From positions 1 to 64,000 of the forward strand of contig NZ_JTLD01000034.1 of the NCBI RefSeq assembly GCF_000798815.1: DNA of 64,000 bases. The letters are read 5' to 3'. The number at the start of each line of letters is the position of its first letter. The first letter of the stretch is position 1. The notes beneath the pieces are model-generated. The model did no database searches and was not told the DNA's origin. It saw nothing but the letters and a program-made list of their open reading frames with translations. This DNA is from Alistipes sp. ZOR0009. Lineage in GTDB: Bacteria; Bacteroidota; Bacteroidia; Bacteroidales; ZOR0009. The position numbers were made by a program, and so were the translations under genes. Shown here one piece after another: positions 61,583 through 64,000 of this stretch.

Positions 61583-62737
61583 CTACCTATCCAACTTTTT
61601 AAAGTACTTAGGCTGGTAGCCCTTCATCAGCTCCGGATGAAAGTGGCTCACCAAGTCGGTCAAAATCACGTCAGGCTCCAAAAAGCCATCCTCGTAGTAG
61701 GGCGAACGCCCCGTATCGCAGTTTATTACGTTCCCTTTCTTAAATGCCTTAAAGCTCTTGTAAAGACCAAACTCCTGCTCTAGCCGCGAGTAGGTGTACA
61801 CAAAAGGGGTATTGGTCTTAATCACCCAAAAGTCCGCATCAGATGCCTTGGCAAGCACCGCCTCAAAGCCCAACGACAGCGCACCGGTGCTTTTATCGTC
61901 CTTCCACATAAAGTTCGATCCAGCATCCTCAAAAAATCTGGCCATGTAGCTCGCACCTCCCGGCATGTACCACACCTGCCCAAACTTCTTCTCCGAAAAC
62001 ACCGTCGGACGCGTCTTCACCGCCTTGGCAATCTTCGAAACTCGGTTGTAGCGAGCCTCCACGCTGTCAAAAAGTTGGTTGGCCAACGCCTCTTTCCTAT
62101 AAAACAGCGACAAAAACTTAATCCACTCTGTTCTGGCAAGCGGAGTATTCTCTAAGTACGAGCAATCGTACACCAAGGGTACACCAGTTTCCTCTATCTT
62201 TCGCAGCGAACCGCCCGATACAGGCGATACAATGAGCACTTGAGGGTTTGCTTCGATAACACGCTCCACATTTGCCTGCGCTACTTCGCCCAAATCAACC
62301 ATTTGTCCGCGCTTATACTTAGCAAGCACCAAGCTATCCTTCACGTACTGAATCTCGGCAACGCCAGTCACCGTCTGATTCTCGCCAAGTTTCGCTAATT
62401 CGTGCACGGTTAGCCCATAAAAGCACGCCGAACGCTCTACGGGAACCTTGATAATTGTCCCCGAAGGTAGGTTCGCAGGCTTTTCGGCCTTCCGATCTAT
62501 CAAAATATAGGTCTTAAGGGTCTTGGTAGTGTCGAAGGGATCGCGAACATCCACTTTGGCATAGCTGCCATGGTAGGTAACCTTAAATCCGCGCAAGTAC
62601 TTTAAGCTGATTTTAGTTGAGAAGTAGGATGAATCCTCCCCGTTGCCGGCTGATTGCTGGCTGCCCTGCTTATTTCCGCACGAGCCTAGCAGTAATGCTA
62701 AAGAAACTAACCCCGAAAGGGCGAAAACTCTAATCAT
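61583..62737 (-). CDS. btuF: Cobalamin-binding periplasmic lipoprotein
   Basis: A 384-residue substrate-binding protein of the FecB/BtuF type. The signal peptide ends in a lipobox (LLLGSC, Cys20), which tethers it to the periplasmic face. The two lobes carry SVSGGSLRKIEETGVPLVYD-like and VWYMPGGASYMARFFEDAGSNFMW segments, with the conserved Gly-Gly-Ala-Ser-Tyr motif. The FecB-like family also binds haem and siderophores; the riboswitch directly upstream points to cobalamin. It is the first gene of the btuFCD operon. An unusually long N-terminal segment (about 60 residues) precedes the fold. Confidence 0.88.
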   Translation of the reverse strand: MIRVFALSGLVSLALLLGSCGNKQGSQQSAGNGEDSSYFSTKISLKYLRGFKVTYHGSYAKVDVRDPFDTTKTLKTYILIDRKAEKPANLPSGTIIKVPVERSACFYGLTVHELAKLGENQTVTGVAEIQYVKDSLVLAKYKRGQMVDLGEVAQANVERVIEANPQVLIVSPVSGGSLRKIEETGVPLVYDCSYLENTPLARTEWIKFLSLFYRKEALANQLFDSVEARYNRVSKIAKAVKTRPTVFSEKKFGQVWYMPGGASYMARFFEDAGSNFMWKDDKSTGALSLGFEAVLAKASDADFWVIKTNTPFVYTYSRLEQEFGLYKSFKAFKKGNVINCDTGRSPYYEDGFLEPDVILTDLVSHFHPELMKGYQPKYFKKLDR

Positions 62738-62778
62738 TTGTTTTAAACTTTTAATCCCGAAAGTTGATTTCTGGTTTG

Positions 62779-62932
62779 TTTGGCAGGTCTTCTGGCTCGT
62801 TCCTCTTCTAGAACCTTCCCATCATCAGATGACAGTGGTAAATATCTAAAAGCCGCTACTAGAACTTACAGCTGCGGGTACAGCTCCGGAGTTTAACCGG
62901 ATTCCCTCTAAACCCAACTGGGTTTGCCAAGC
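62779..62932 (-). promoter_or_regulatory. Cobalamin (AdoCbl) riboswitch of btuFCD
   Basis: Read on the minus strand: GAGGGAATCCGGTTAAACTC, GCTGTACCCGCAGCTGTAAG, CCACTGTCATCTGATGATGG, GGAAGG and the 3' GAGCCAGAAGACCTGCCA occur in the standard order. TTGGCA near the 5' end pairs with TGCCAA at the 3' end as P1. It lies 42 bases upstream of btuF. Confidence 0.95.
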
Positions 62933-62937
62933 TGGTG

Positions 62938-62945
62938 CAAAGGTA
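62938..62945 (-). promoter_or_regulatory. -7 box of the btuFCD transcript
   Basis: Minus-strand TACCTTTG matches TAnnTTTG, six bases upstream of the first base of the riboswitch (62932), the same distance as in the SRP RNA and btuB promoters. Confidence 0.55.
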
Positions 62946-63321
62946 TTTAAAAATTTAGAAGTAAAGATATTTCGGCAAGCCAATCTCCAACCGAAACAAA
63001 CCTTAACAAGAGCCCAATATAGGCTAACAATAGCCCATCTAATCACCATTCATCCGCATAAGGTTTCCAACCTATAAAGCAGGCACGCCTCGGAATGCCC
63101 AATAGCATAGCCATACCCCATCTACAACAGCCGTATATGGCGATATTCTCGCCTCTATCCCTTTCTCTTCCCGTCTCAAACTGGGCCAATTTCAGCAAAA
63201 CAGAGGCAACAATGGTTCACACCCAAGCGGCTACTCGCAGTACGCCTTCTCAGCACCTTCCCAATCGAGCATAAACCACCAAACGGCCTTCCTGCATCAC
63301 CAAAACCTCTACTACGCAAAA
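62946..63321. other. Intergenic region, nothing recognised
   Basis: About 375 bp between the btuFCD promoter and the ilvE terminator. There is a short open frame on the minus strand without homology. No RNA gene or repeat was seen. Confidence 0.4.
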
Positions 63322-63343
63322 AAGGGCGACAACAGCCGCCCTT
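63322..63343 (-). terminator. Rho-independent terminator of ilvE
   Basis: AAGGGCG (63322-63328) and CGCCCTT (63337-63343) form a 7-bp stem; on the minus strand T6 follows. Confidence 0.8.
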
Positions 63344-63363
63344 ACATATAAAGATAAAAATCC

Positions 63364-64000
63364 TTAGTCCAAAACAGTCACCCAGTTATGCTTATCTTCC
63401 ACATCGCCATACTGAATACCTACCAAGGTTTCGTAAAGCTTAGTCGATAAAGCGCCAGGACGTCCATCCTTACAGAACTTGTAAGTCTTTCCAGTCTCAA
63501 GATCTGCAATCTCGCCAATTGGAGAAATTACCGCAGCGGTACCGCAAGCGCCAACTTCCTCAAATGTATCCAACTCCTCAACAGGTATCGGACGACGAAT
63601 GGCAGTTAACCCTAAATCTTCGGCAAGTGTTAGCAAGCTCATGTTGGTAATCGAAGGCAAAATGCTCGTACTTTGTGGAGTAATGTAGCAGTTATCCTTT
63701 ATTCCGAAGAAGTTTGCTGCACCAATCTCGTCAATGTAACGCTTTTCTTTAGCATCCAAGTACATTGGCGAACCATAACCCTTGTCGTGAGTCTGAACCA
63801 CACCACGTAAGCTCGCAGCATAGTTTCCACCAACCTTTAGCGTACCTGTTCCTAGCGGAGCCGCACGGTCGCTGTCCTTAACAATGGCAATCTTCACTGG
63901 ATTAAAACCTTCCTTGAAGTATGGCCCTACTGGGGTCACAAATACAATAAAGGTATACTCCCTTGCAGGCTTAACACCAACCTCGGCACCCGATCCAAAC
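63364..64000 (-). CDS. ilvE: Branched-chain amino acid aminotransferase (partial, C-terminal part)
   Basis: The C-terminal part (about 212 residues) of a fold-type IV PLP aminotransferase that makes leucine, isoleucine and valine. The gene continues past the right edge, where the frame reads FGSGAEVGVKPAREYTFIVFVTPVGPYF. Motifs VGGNYAASLRGVVQTHDKGYG (with the PLP Lys expected in the missing or nearby part), VLYLDAKEKRYIDEIGAANFF-like, TPQSTSILPSITNMSLL and EVGACGTAAVISPIGEI are those of IlvE type II. Branched-chain aminotransferase is the firm call; the start is not in the window. Confidence 0.93.
   Translation of the reverse strand, partial: FGSGAEVGVKPAREYTFIVFVTPVGPYFKEGFNPVKIAIVKDSDRAAPLGTGTLKVGGNYAASLRGVVQTHDKGYGSPMYLDAKEKRYIDEIGAANFFGIKDNCYITPQSTSILPSITNMSLLTLAEDLGLTAIRRPIPVEELDTFEEVGACGTAAVISPIGEIADLETGKTYKFCKDGRPGALSTKLYETLVGIQYGDVEDKHNWVTVLD

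Overview
The window looks like chromosomal DNA of a member of the Bacteroidota, probably order Bacteroidales. The support is: promoters of the TTTG-N18/19-TAnnTTTG type in front of the SRP RNA, gap and other genes; outer-membrane TonB-dependent receptors; a BtuB/BtuG-type cobalamin uptake pair; many type II lipoproteins ending in S-C or T-S-C; a DUF4199 protein; and families typical of that phylum. No rRNA, tRNA, CRISPR, phage or insertion sequence was seen. A species cannot be named from the sequence alone.

Layout. 0-3 kb: the end of a heptapeptide-repeat ORF on a 21-bp tandem array, an internally duplicated protein of unknown function, and a very AT-rich gene for a membrane protein with a Nudix-like box that looks foreign. 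3-7 kb: small accessory genes (zinc-ribbon protein, cupin, acyltransferase, PadR regulator with a membrane partner). 7.3-16 kb: a TolC/HlyD/MacB-like efflux operon followed by a sigma-54 activator and its histidine kinase, with a sigma-54 promoter and repeated TTTGACAC sites in front of it. 16-20 kb: receiver-like protein, cytochrome b561, radical SAM protein, LrgAB. 20-29 kb: a complete glycerol / glycerophosphodiester cluster (glpR, glpD, glpT, glpQ, porin, glpK). 29-37 kb: two exported glycoside hydrolases (GH2 beta-galactosidase and a six-hairpin enzyme), small unknown proteins, a zincin-like protein lacking its catalytic Glu, and a second 21-bp repeat array built as an inverted repeat. 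37-46 kb: housekeeping and envelope genes (nitroreductase, glycosyltransferases, miaA, ABC permease, gap, SRP RNA) and two tiny related lipoproteins. 46-63 kb: a TonB receptor and the cobalamin genes (divergent cobS, btuB-btuG and btuF-btuC-btuD, the last two units each behind a cobalamin riboswitch), interrupted by nhaA, a third 21-bp array, a CarboxypepD_reg-like protein and an RDD membrane protein. The end of ilvE closes the window.

How the parts work together. The two cobalamin units cover the whole uptake path: BtuG captures cobalamin at the surface, BtuB moves it across the outer membrane, BtuF binds it in the periplasm and BtuCD carries it across the inner membrane. The glp cluster likewise runs from outer membrane (porin), through periplasmic hydrolysis of glycerophosphodiesters (GlpQ) and glycerol-3-phosphate import (GlpT), to oxidation (GlpD), glycerol phosphorylation (GlpK) and a divergent DeoR-type repressor. 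The efflux operon and its downstream sigma-54 two-component system form a self-contained stress or export module.

The least explained structures are the three 21-bp-period arrays. Two of them, 23 kb apart, share a CCATATTTT core and one is arranged as an inverted repeat about a GGCGCC centre.
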